DNA of 64,000 bases from Sulfurimonas sp. (GTDB taxonomy: Bacteria; Campylobacterota; Campylobacteria; Campylobacterales; Sulfurimonadaceae): positions 22,833 to 86,832 of the forward strand of contig NZ_JAQTLY010000011.1 in NCBI RefSeq assembly GCF_028714655.1. Direction: 5' to 3'. Of this stretch, positions 57,288-64,000 are shown in pieces. Position numbers and translations under genes: made by a program. The notes under the pieces were generated by a model. It worked only from the letters and a program-made list of their open reading frames with translations, had not been told where the DNA came from and ran no database searches. The first letter of the stretch is position 1, and each line of letters starts with the position of its first letter.

Positions 57288-58895
57288 ATGAATCGCGTAA
57301 TAGTTATAGGCGCAGGCGGAGCAGGACTTGTTGCGGCATTAAGCGCCCATGAAAACGGTGCAAAAGTAACGGTAATAACAAAAGAGTATCCGACAAGAAG
57401 TCAAACGAGTATGGCTCAAGGCGGCATAAATGCAGTTTTATCGGATGAGGGCAGCGATAGCGTAGAGACCCATATACAAAACACTCTAAAATCCGCCAAT
57501 GGTTTATCTGATGAAAAAGCAGTAACTTTTATGTGCAAAGAAGCCCCAAATGCCATTAAGTGGCTAGATAGCATAGGCGTACCTTTTAGCAGAAACAGCG
57601 AGTCGAAAATCGCCCAAAGAAAGTTAGGCGGTGCCTATGCGCCAAGAGCCTGTTATGCGCAGGATTATACGGGTTTAAAAATCCTACATACACTCTATGA
57701 CAGATGCCTTGAAGCGGGAATTGAGATTTTAAATGAGCGATATCTGTTGGAGTTTATAACAAACAAAGATAACAATAGCAAAAACTTTGTTTGCGGTGTA
57801 AGTGTGTTAAACAAACGAAGCGGTGAAGTTGAAGTTTATGAGGCAAACAGCGTTATAGCAGCAACCGGCGGATATAGCAGAGTTTATCACGACTACTCGA
57901 CAAACTCCCTCTCTACGACCGGTGACGGAGTCGCCTCGGCTAACAGAGCCGGAGCGAAACTTAGCGATATGGAGTTTATACAGTTTCATCCGACGGCTCT
58001 TAAAAACTCTTCCATTTTGATTTCCGAGAGTGCAAGAGGTGCAGGCGGATATCTGCTTAACTCAAAAGGCGAGCGATTTGTAAATGAACTTCTGCCTCGC
58101 GATGAAGTAGCCCGTGCTATTTACGACGAAATGGCAAAAGGGCATGATATTTTTTTAGATATTCGTCATTTGGGAGCAGAATTTATAGAAAATGAACTTC
58201 CGCAAGAGGCAAAGCTTGCAAAACTTTATGAAAATATCGATCCATCGGTTGAGCTAATCCCCATTAAACCCGCAGCGCACTATACAATGGGCGGAATAGA
58301 AGTAGATGAATACTCTTCTACTTCCATAAGCGGGCTTTTTGCAGTCGGAGAGTGTGCAAACCATAGAGTTCACGGAGCAAACAGACTTGGCGGAAACTCA
58401 CTTTTAGAACTTGTCGTATTTGGCAAACAGGCGGGTAAGAGTGCAGCAATATATGCAGACAGTTTTGATAAAAGGGCAGATTTGTCGGGGCAAAAAAAGA
58501 GTTTTGAAGACAAAATCACCAAGATAAAAGAGTTTTCAAGCGAGATAAATTTTTATGAGAAACAAAGAGAGTTGGGTGAACTTTTTTATAAAAATCTCGG
58601 CATAAAAAGAGAAAAAACGGCTATGAGGACTCTGCTAAATGAAGTCAAAGAGATGAAAGCGGCTCTGCCGAAGATGGGTGTTAGTGACAAAACAAAAGAA
58701 TATAACACAAACCTTATAGAGTTTTTGGAGTTTAAAAATATATTGGAGTTAAGTGAGCTTATTTTAATCTCCGCTATAAGCAGGCAGGAGAGCAGAGGAG
58801 CGCATTTTAGGGTTGATTTTCCTTTGCTTGATAATAAAAAGTTTCAAGCTCATACGATTATAGATAGAGACGGGGCGGTTAGCTATGAAGATTAA
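57288..58895 (+). CDS. Succinate dehydrogenase/fumarate reductase-type flavoprotein
   Basis: The 535-aa FAD protein follows the SdhA/FrdA family: GAGGAGLVAAL (dinucleotide fold), PTRSQTSMAQGG (about 35-46), FIQFHPTAL, and HRVHGANRLGGNSL. The residue that is His in the covalent-FAD proteins (RSHT) is Gln39 here, so FAD is probably not covalently bound. There is no Tat signal, so it acts in the cytoplasm, unlike MfrA of the periplasmic reductase. The iron-sulfur partner begins 11 bp inside its end. No membrane anchor is encoded nearby. Confidence 0.85.
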   Translation: MNRVIVIGAGGAGLVAALSAHENGAKVTVITKEYPTRSQTSMAQGGINAVLSDEGSDSVETHIQNTLKSANGLSDEKAVTFMCKEAPNAIKWLDSIGVPFSRNSESKIAQRKLGGAYAPRACYAQDYTGLKILHTLYDRCLEAGIEILNERYLLEFITNKDNNSKNFVCGVSVLNKRSGEVEVYEANSVIAATGGYSRVYHDYSTNSLSTTGDGVASANRAGAKLSDMEFIQFHPTALKNSSILISESARGAGGYLLNSKGERFVNELLPRDEVARAIYDEMAKGHDIFLDIRHLGAEFIENELPQEAKLAKLYENIDPSVELIPIKPAAHYTMGGIEVDEYSSTSISGLFAVGECANHRVHGANRLGGNSLLELVVFGKQAGKSAAIYADSFDKRADLSGQKKSFEDKITKIKEFSSEINFYEKQRELGELFYKNLGIKREKTAMRTLLNEVKEMKAALPKMGVSDKTKEYNTNLIEFLEFKNILELSELILISAISRQESRGAHFRVDFPLLDNKKFQAHTIIDRDGAVSYED

Positions 58896-59586
58896 TATTA
58901 AAAGAGAAAATATAGTCTGCTATGAAACAAACTTAGAGAATAGAACCCTTTTAGAGGTATTAAATGAGATAAAAACTACGCAAGACGCATCTCTTGCATA
59001 TAGCAGCGGATGCAGAAGCGGCGTTTGCGGAAGTTGTGGAGTGAGGGTAAACGGTAAAGAGGTTTTAGCTTGCTCATACCATGTTCAAGAGGGTGATTTT
59101 GCAGAGCCGTTAAACAACGCTTCCGTTATTCGTGACTTGGTTGTAGATATGGATAGGGCTTATAGTTTTAATGCAAAAGCAAAAGCTTGGCAGAGCAGCA
59201 TTGTAGATGATGTTTTACTATCACATGAAGATGAAAAGCTGGGCGAAGTGCAGAGCAGTTGTATATTGTGCGGCTCATGTTATAGCGCTTGTCCCGTCTA
59301 TGCAATAAACGGAGATTTTTTAGGACCCTTTTCGCTAACAAGAGTTTGGAGATATGTTAGCGACAAAAGAGAGCAAAACAAAAAAGAAAAAATCGATAAT
59401 ATTCAAACAAACGGTATTTGGGATTGTACGCTTTGCAACGCTTGTACGCTTGTCTGCCCACAGGGGATTTCAAGCAAAGCAGATATAGAAAAACTAAGAG
59501 CAAGAAGCGCTTTGTTTGGTTATATGGATCCGAATTTCGCTTCATTTGGGTTTGGCGGCGGGTTTGACGGAAGTCCTGTTTTTTAA
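58885..59586 (+). CDS. Iron-sulfur subunit of the SdhA/FrdA-like pair
   Basis: The 233-aa protein has an N-terminal [2Fe-2S] ferredoxin domain (GCRSGVCGSCGVRV plus a later LACSYH) and a C-terminal domain with two Cys motifs: CILCGSCYSACPVY and CTLCNACTLVCPQG. Both are CxxCxxCxxxCP, so the second site looks like a [4Fe-4S] rather than the usual [3Fe-4S] of SdhB/FrdB. It overlaps the flavoprotein gene by 11 bp. The electron acceptor is not encoded here. Confidence 0.85.
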   Translation: MKINIKRENIVCYETNLENRTLLEVLNEIKTTQDASLAYSSGCRSGVCGSCGVRVNGKEVLACSYHVQEGDFAEPLNNASVIRDLVVDMDRAYSFNAKAKAWQSSIVDDVLLSHEDEKLGEVQSSCILCGSCYSACPVYAINGDFLGPFSLTRVWRYVSDKREQNKKEKIDNIQTNGIWDCTLCNACTLVCPQGISSKADIEKLRARSALFGYMDPNFASFGFGGGFDGSPVF

Positions 59587-59607
59587 CTAACACACTGCAA
59601 AATATGT

Positions 59608-59613
59608 TATAAT
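59608..59613 (+). promoter_or_regulatory. Predicted yajQ -10 box
   Basis: TATAAT lies 34 bp before the yajQ ATG, which has a TAAGGA ribosome site. yajQ is therefore probably transcribed on its own. Confidence 0.45.
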
Positions 59614-59641
59614 TTACCACTATATTATAAGGATTTAAAAA

Positions 59642-60139
59642 ATGGCAAAAGAGTATTCATTTGATATAAGCGCAAAGATAGATATGCAAAATTTTAAAAA
59701 TGCTATAAATTCCGTGGATAAGGAAGTCGCTAATCGTTACGATTTTAAAGGCACGACCTATGAGGTTGATTTTAAAGAGAAAGAGAAGTTGTTAGTGTTA
59801 GTGGCATCAAGCGATAACAAACTGGATGCTCTAAAAGACATAGTTATAACAAAACTCTTAAAACAAGACCTCTCTTCAAAAGTTTTAGAAGAGCAAAAAA
59901 TAGAAAATGCCAGCGGTAACACAAGAAAAGCTACCTATAAAGTGGTGGACTATATAGAATCAAAAGAGGCTAAGAAGATAGTTGCGGAGATTAAAAATCT
60001 AAAACTCAAAGTCACAGCTCAAATAGAGGGCGATTCTATAAGAGTAAAAGGGGTAAAGATAGACGATTTGCAAACCGTAATCGCTAAGATTCGCTCTATG
60101 GAGTGGGAAGCGCCTTTAGTTTTTGAAAATATGAGATAG
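59642..60139 (+). CDS. yajQ: YajQ family nucleotide-binding protein
   Basis: The 165-aa protein fits YajQ/UPF0234 throughout: EYSFDISAKIDMQNFKNAI, RYDFKGT, and the ending KVTAQIEGDSIRVKGVKIDDLQTVI. Some members bind c-di-GMP and act as effectors; others bind RNA or nucleotides. In a window with two active-looking diguanylate cyclases, the c-di-GMP link is plausible but not shown. A DNA-binding protein gene follows after 11 bp. Confidence 0.94.
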   Translation: MAKEYSFDISAKIDMQNFKNAINSVDKEVANRYDFKGTTYEVDFKEKEKLLVLVASSDNKLDALKDIVITKLLKQDLSSKVLEEQKIENASGNTRKATYKVVDYIESKEAKKIVAEIKNLKLKVTAQIEGDSIRVKGVKIDDLQTVIAKIRSMEWEAPLVFENMR

Positions 60140-60150
60140 GGAATATTTGT

Positions 60151-60807
60151 ATGTCAAAATTATCTATTTCCGATGCAGCAGAACAACTAGGCGTATCAAG
60201 AGAGGCGATTCATAACCGTATCAGAAGAGGTTCCCTGCAGAGCGTTGTTGAAAACGGTATAAAGCTTGTTATCGTCGGCGATGAAAAGAGCGTTCAAACG
60301 GCATCGAGGAAAATAGATAATAAAAAATCATCCAATCATACGGATGAGAGATACTATAAATTTTTAGAAGAACAGAATGTAAAACTTCAGCAAAAAGTAG
60401 AAACTCTTGAGGGTGAAACAAGAACTCTAAGGGATCAAAAAGAGCGGATGCTTATAGAAGAGAGAATAAAAATTGAGAAGATTTATAAAGAAAAAGATGA
60501 ACAGTTAAAAAATATAATCAACGCAATCTCTTCAAAATTTATGTTAAACACTCCAAAATACAAGCCACAAATTCAAGATGAATCTCTTGAGGCGGAAATA
60601 GAAGAAAAGATTGAGGAAGAGCCTTTAGAAAACAGAAAGCTGATATCTTTAAACAAGTATTTAAAAAGCAAAGATTTTTCAAAGAAAAAAATCTCAAAGA
60701 TAAAAGAGAAGTTTGAAGAAAAAGCGAATGAGGATTCTAGGATTATAACGATAGGCAAAAAGTACTATATCGATGTTCAAAAGTATGATTATAGCGATTT
60801 AATGTAG
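60151..60807 (+). CDS. HTH protein with coiled coil
   Basis: The 218-aa protein begins with a MerR/Xis-type helix-turn-helix (SISDAAEQLGVSREAIHNRIRRG), continues with a long Glu/Lys-rich coiled coil (about 70-120) and ends with a basic helical part and a small beta segment (SRIITIGKKYYIDVQ). It is cytoplasmic and likely binds DNA as a dimer. The target is unknown. It follows yajQ and converges with a diguanylate cyclase gene after 3 bp. Confidence 0.75.
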   Translation: MSKLSISDAAEQLGVSREAIHNRIRRGSLQSVVENGIKLVIVGDEKSVQTASRKIDNKKSSNHTDERYYKFLEEQNVKLQQKVETLEGETRTLRDQKERMLIEERIKIEKIYKEKDEQLKNIINAISSKFMLNTPKYKPQIQDESLEAEIEEKIEEEPLENRKLISLNKYLKSKDFSKKKISKIKEKFEEKANEDSRIITIGKKYYIDVQKYDYSDLM

Positions 60808-60810
60808 CAC

Positions 60811-62097
60811 TTAGCAGTGTTCTATCCTGTTTCTGCCGTTGTGTTTAGCTGAATAGAGTTTCTGATCCGCTACACCGATATAGTCGTCTAAAAAGTGCTG
60901 CTTGTAGTGGATTTGCGGTGTAACCTCCACAAAACCGATACTTACGCTATGTTGAACGGCTTTGTTGTCAATCTCTAAAAAGTTATCATAAAAATCTTTG
61001 CGGATTTTTTCTAAAACTGCCAAACCTCTCTCTTTGCCGATAGCAGGAAGCATAATGACGAACTCTTCCCCGCCGTATCTGATTATGATATCGGAGTTGC
61101 GAATATTTTTTTTAACGATTTCAACAAAATGGATTAAAACTTTATCCCCAAAAAGATGTCCGTAAGTATCGTTTATGGTTTTAAAATCATCCAAATCACA
61201 CATAGCCAGAATAAACGGGTTGCTTGTAGCCATAGATAACTCATATTGATTTTTAAATATATTTTTTAAACTATGTCTGTTTAGCGCATTTGTCAGAGGG
61301 TCTTTTATAACTTTGTTGTTCATCAAAATATTATCGATTAGTGCGAGTTCGGTTCCGATACTCAAAGATAACATCTCGCACTTTTCAAGATAGGTGATAA
61401 TTACGCGATCTTCCTGCGTAGAGATATTTGAGCTAATTTTTTTGGCAAAAAGATGTAGAGTGTTGTGCATATTTACTATAGTGTTATATTTTGAATTGTT
61501 TTGAATAATCTTTTTTCCCTCATCGTGCAGCCATTTTCCGAAATTACACATTGTTGAGTCTAACTCCGGAAAATTAGTTATATTTTTATTATTGATGCAA
61601 TCTGCAAGGTTTGAGAGCCATACCAGATGAGACTCGTAGTGAACTAAAATATTTTTTTCCATCAAATCGGAGAGCGAAGATATGCGGACATTATTTGTCA
61701 ATTTTAGATTGCTTGCATACTCTTGCAGATATACCGATGCTACTTTGTTGTAAATATTGTTAAACAGTTGAAAAAGGTCTGCGAAGTTCGAGTTTATGGA
61801 ATTTTTATCAATTTTATTTATTAAAATATTTTTTAGATTATTTATCTCATCCGCTATGACGATATAGTGCGCATCTGAAGAGATTTGAAGCTTTGCAAGA
61901 AGTTCAAACTGCTCTAGCAGTTGTTCCTCCTCAAATCTAGCACAGATAGTTTTAATAATATTTTTATAATACGACACATGCAGTCGTAAATTTTTATCAT
62001 CATCTTTGCTTAGAAGACAATAGGTAGTATACTTATCTATAAACTCTTCTAAGATGTTTTCTGCATCTTTAAATAATTTTGAAAAATCATATACCAT
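60811..62097 (-). CDS. Soluble diguanylate cyclase
   Basis: The 428-aa protein has about 250 helical N-terminal residues with a region rich in His, Cys and charged residues (a CZB- or hemerythrin-like helical sensor is possible), then a GGDEF domain with DLDDFKTIND and an intact RYGGEEFVIML. It should make c-di-GMP. ATG 62097 (MVYDFSKLF) follows an AAGGCGG ribosome site and is preferred to one 20 codons upstream. Signal input is unknown. Confidence 0.9.
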   Translation of the reverse strand: MVYDFSKLFKDAENILEEFIDKYTTYCLLSKDDDKNLRLHVSYYKNIIKTICARFEEEQLLEQFELLAKLQISSDAHYIVIADEINNLKNILINKIDKNSINSNFADLFQLFNNIYNKVASVYLQEYASNLKLTNNVRISSLSDLMEKNILVHYESHLVWLSNLADCINNKNITNFPELDSTMCNFGKWLHDEGKKIIQNNSKYNTIVNMHNTLHLFAKKISSNISTQEDRVIITYLEKCEMLSLSIGTELALIDNILMNNKVIKDPLTNALNRHSLKNIFKNQYELSMATSNPFILAMCDLDDFKTINDTYGHLFGDKVLIHFVEIVKKNIRNSDIIIRYGGEEFVIMLPAIGKERGLAVLEKIRKDFYDNFLEIDNKAVQHSVSIGFVEVTPQIHYKQHFLDDYIGVADQKLYSAKHNGRNRIEHC

Positions 62098-62234
62098 AGT
62101 TTTGCCGCCTTGTAGAAAGTACAAATAAATTTTATTATAAGGATTTGATTGTATCAAAATATCACTTTAAACCTACTTTTTAAAAAGTATTACTTAGATT
62201 AAGCCTTGGAAGTGTAAAATTGCATCTCCACATT

Positions 62235-62322
62235 GGACAGTTGGGAGAGTGGTTTAATCTAGTCGCCTGGAACGCGGCCGTAGCGAAAGTTACCGAGGGT
62301 TCAAATCCCTCACTGTCCACCA
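62235..62322 (+). tRNA. tRNA-Ser (GGA)
   Basis: A class II tRNA with a 7-bp acceptor stem (GGACAGT/ACTGTCC), discriminator A and encoded CCA. The anticodon loop is CTGGAAC, giving anticodon GGA on a 5-bp stem GTCGC/GCGGC. A long variable arm follows and the T arm is GAGGG-TTCAAAT-CCCTC. It reads UCC and UCU. An integrase gene lies 80 bp beyond its 3' end, so it is probably the attachment site of an element. Confidence 0.95.
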
Positions 62323-62401
62323 CCTTAAAAATAATCCCCTAAAATAAGTATTTTAAAAAGATTAAAAATTTACTGTGTAGTTTTTGTGCATAAGTGCGCA
62401 G

Positions 62402-63460
62402 TTATCTTTCTAAAAAAACAGCCCTTTTAATATTTTTCTGTGGAATATATCTAGCATATTTTTCAAGTGTCATTGAGCTGTCTTTATGCCCTAACATTTG
62501 AGAAGTCCAAAGTATATCTTCATTATTCATTAGCATTTGACTAGCAAATGTATGCCTCATCTGATAAAGATTTCTATATGGAATATTTTGTTGTTCTAAA
62601 ACTTTTTTCCAATAGTGAGAACTTATTTTGTCACTTCTGCTAAATGGCTGACCTTTTTGAGTTTCAAAAACAAATACGCTATTTTCATCAGATATTTTTC
62701 TATGCGCAAGTAGATACTTTTTTAATGCTTCTAAAATCTCAATATCTCGAATACTAGATTTAGTTTTAGGTGGAGTAAATCTACCATCTCTAATACTATG
62801 CCTAACTTTTATAATCCAGTTTTCAAAATCTATATTTTCCCATTTTAGAGCAATAATTTCGCCAGTCCTCATACCTGTAAAAAAACCAACGGCAAAATAA
62901 GCTTTTATGTTTTGCGGTGCATTATCAATAATTTGATATATTTCTTCAACGCTAAATGGCTTTTTTTCTCTAGTTTCTTCAGTTTTGGGAGCATTAACCA
63001 ACTTTAGATAATTTTTTTCAATTATCTCTTCTTTGTAGGCATCTTCTAAGATAGTCATTAAAACCGTTCTTATGCTTCTTACAGTTTTGCCAGTAAGTTT
63101 TGCTAGTAAATCATTCTGCCATAAAAAGAGTTCAGAGCGTTTAATTTTATCAATTCTAGTAGTGCCAAAAACTGATTTTATATGAAGATTGTATATTTCT
63201 TGATATTGCTTTTGAGTTGATTCTCTTCTATTTTGTTTATGCATAGAAAAGCTAATTTCTGCAAACTTATCAAGTGTAGGTACATTTTCTTTTTCAAAGA
63301 ACTCACCCATCACTAATTGTCTTTGAATTTCAGGAATAATCTGCTTTTGTAGAATAGTTCTATTTTTGGCAGTATCTTCCATTTTCATTGACTTACGAAC
63401 CATTTGTCCGTTATGTGAAAAGTGTAAATATAATTTATTGTTTCTTGATTTGATTTTCAT
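62402..63460 (-). CDS. Tyrosine recombinase / integrase
   Basis: The 352-aa integrase has an N-terminal arm-binding-like domain, a SAM-like core-binding domain (FGTTRIDKIKRSELFLWQNDLL) and the catalytic domain with Arg in FFTGMRTGEIIALKW, His-x-x-Arg context in LYQMRHTFASQML, His in SQMLGHKDSSMTL and the nucleophile Tyr in EKYARYIP. Its 3' end faces tRNA-Ser, the usual orientation for tRNA-targeted islands. An HTH gene lies upstream in the same direction. Confidence 0.94.
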   Translation of the reverse strand: MKIKSRNNKLYLHFSHNGQMVRKSMKMEDTAKNRTILQKQIIPEIQRQLVMGEFFEKENVPTLDKFAEISFSMHKQNRRESTQKQYQEIYNLHIKSVFGTTRIDKIKRSELFLWQNDLLAKLTGKTVRSIRTVLMTILEDAYKEEIIEKNYLKLVNAPKTEETREKKPFSVEEIYQIIDNAPQNIKAYFAVGFFTGMRTGEIIALKWENIDFENWIIKVRHSIRDGRFTPPKTKSSIRDIEILEALKKYLLAHRKISDENSVFVFETQKGQPFSRSDKISSHYWKKVLEQQNIPYRNLYQMRHTFASQMLMNNEDILWTSQMLGHKDSSMTLEKYARYIPQKNIKRAVFLER

Positions 63461-63541
63461 TTTTTATCCTTTAAGATATAAAAACCAAATAATACGAACT
63501 CAAGAAAGCAGTATTATAGGCTCTTATTTGTTAAAAATATT

Positions 63542-63868
63542 TTATTTATTTGATAACGAGGATAAAACATTATTGATAAGTAGTTTGGTATCTACAAAGT
63601 TATCCTTATTTGATGGCGTATTTAGCACCCATTCATCTATTTTTTGTTTATCAAATATCAAACGATTCTCTTTTTTATAATAGTGCTCGCCTTGAAGAAA
63701 TTGAACATCTATCATTTTGTATATTTTGTCTTTTCCAAAGGTTAGATATAAACTTAACTCTTTTACGCTGAGCCATCTTTTTGAATTATTGCTTATGCAG
63801 TTATTTAACCTATTTAGTAGCTCATACATTTGCGGAATAAGTTTTAAACTTTCAAATTCTACCGTCAT
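63542..63868 (-). CDS. Excisionase-type helix-turn-helix protein
   Basis: The protein of about 108 aa (start MTVEFESLK) contains WLSVKELSLYLTFGKDKIYKMI, a winged-helix of the HTH_17/excisionase kind, followed by HYYKKENRLIFDKQKIDEWV as the wing. Such proteins are directionality factors or small regulators of integrative elements. It lies 81 bp upstream of the integrase gene in the same direction. The ATG at 63868 is better placed than one 15 codons earlier, which would overlap the neighbouring ORF. Confidence 0.75.
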   Translation of the reverse strand: MTVEFESLKLIPQMYELLNRLNNCISNNSKRWLSVKELSLYLTFGKDKIYKMIDVQFLQGEHYYKKENRLIFDKQKIDEWVLNTPSNKDNFVDTKLLINNVLSSLSNK

Positions 63869-63878
63869 ATTCCACCGC

Positions 63879-64000
63879 CTAAAAAACACATTCAAGCGGT
63901 TTGTCAATACCACGAGATTTTAATTCAATATGCACTAATTGATGTCTCTTTATCAATATTCCTAAATCTAAATCCGAGTTATTCATATCTTTTTCGAGTA
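63879..64000 (-). CDS. Partial ORF at the window edge
   Basis: On the minus strand a frame stays open from the window end to a TAG at 63879-63881; visible residues include LGILIKRHQLVHIELKSRGI and then DKPLECVF. An ATG at 63986 could also make it a complete 35-aa ORF. It ends 10 bp before the HTH gene and probably belongs to the same element operon. Function unknown. Confidence 0.45.
   Translation of the reverse strand, partial: LEKDMNNSDLDLGILIKRHQLVHIELKSRGIDKPLECVF

Overview
The window looks like about 64 kb of chromosome from a mesophilic member of the Campylobacterota (epsilonproteobacteria), most like Sulfurimonas. This is inferred from the AT-rich sequence, TTATTCACA-type DnaA boxes around dnaA, the order ruvC/dnaA/dnaN/gyrB, RNase J, ThyX instead of ThyA, flagellar genes behind sigma-54 promoters, and several diguanylate-cyclase-type proteins. 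No rRNA is present, so the genus is not proven.

Layout. 1-2.8 kb: the end of a propeller/helical-repeat protein, then fliI and folE on the minus strand. 3.6-20.7 kb: housekeeping genes (a sulfatase-fold transferase, rnj, rsmA, hisF, a nucleoside phosphorylase, rlmN, an RluA-type pseudouridine synthase, purB, nrdA, a DegP/HtrA protease, a TrxC-like thioredoxin, gltA, ppnP and a hemerythrin-PAS protein). 20.9-23.5 kb: an accessory cluster, the most unusual part of the window. 23.6-29.4 kb: the replication-origin region (ruvC, dnaA, dnaN, gyrB), with DnaA-box clusters on both sides of dnaA. 29.4-48.6 kb: a degenerate GGDEF-EAL protein, queF, cca, typA, nrdB, a nitrilase-type hydrolase, pcm, thyX, a PhnA-type protein, a diguanylate cyclase, dgt, rpsU, dnaG, a degenerate helicase-like protein with tandem repeats, a DEAD-box helicase, and a PP-loop/NFACT-R-type fusion. 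48.6-54.5 kb: a flagellar hook operon (fliK, flgD, two flgE-type genes) with two predicted sigma-54 promoters. 54.5-62.1 kb: purT, a 2-hydroxyacid dehydrogenase, a small membrane protein, an SdhA/SdhB-like pair, yajQ, a coiled-coil HTH protein and a diguanylate cyclase. 62.2 kb to the end: tRNA-Ser(GGA) followed by a tyrosine integrase and an HTH protein, which marks the left end of an integrated element that runs out of the window.

The accessory cluster encodes a Tyr-rich protein carrying both a Sec signal and a double-glycine leader, an acidic protein that may be a lipoprotein, an outer-membrane beta-barrel broken by one ochre codon and lacking an in-frame canonical start, and a secreted stand-alone C39 peptidase with a complete catalytic set. 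The parts suggest periplasmic double-glycine processing followed by outer-membrane export, similar in logic but not in recognisable sequence to Fap amyloid secretion.

Other notable signals are three parS-like 16-mers at 7.9-11.1 kb (one inside a 46-bp palindrome), a DnaA-box group beside one of them, two or three genes whose natural start position carries ATA or ATT, several families of short terminal-inverted-repeat elements, and a probably leaderless dnaG mRNA.
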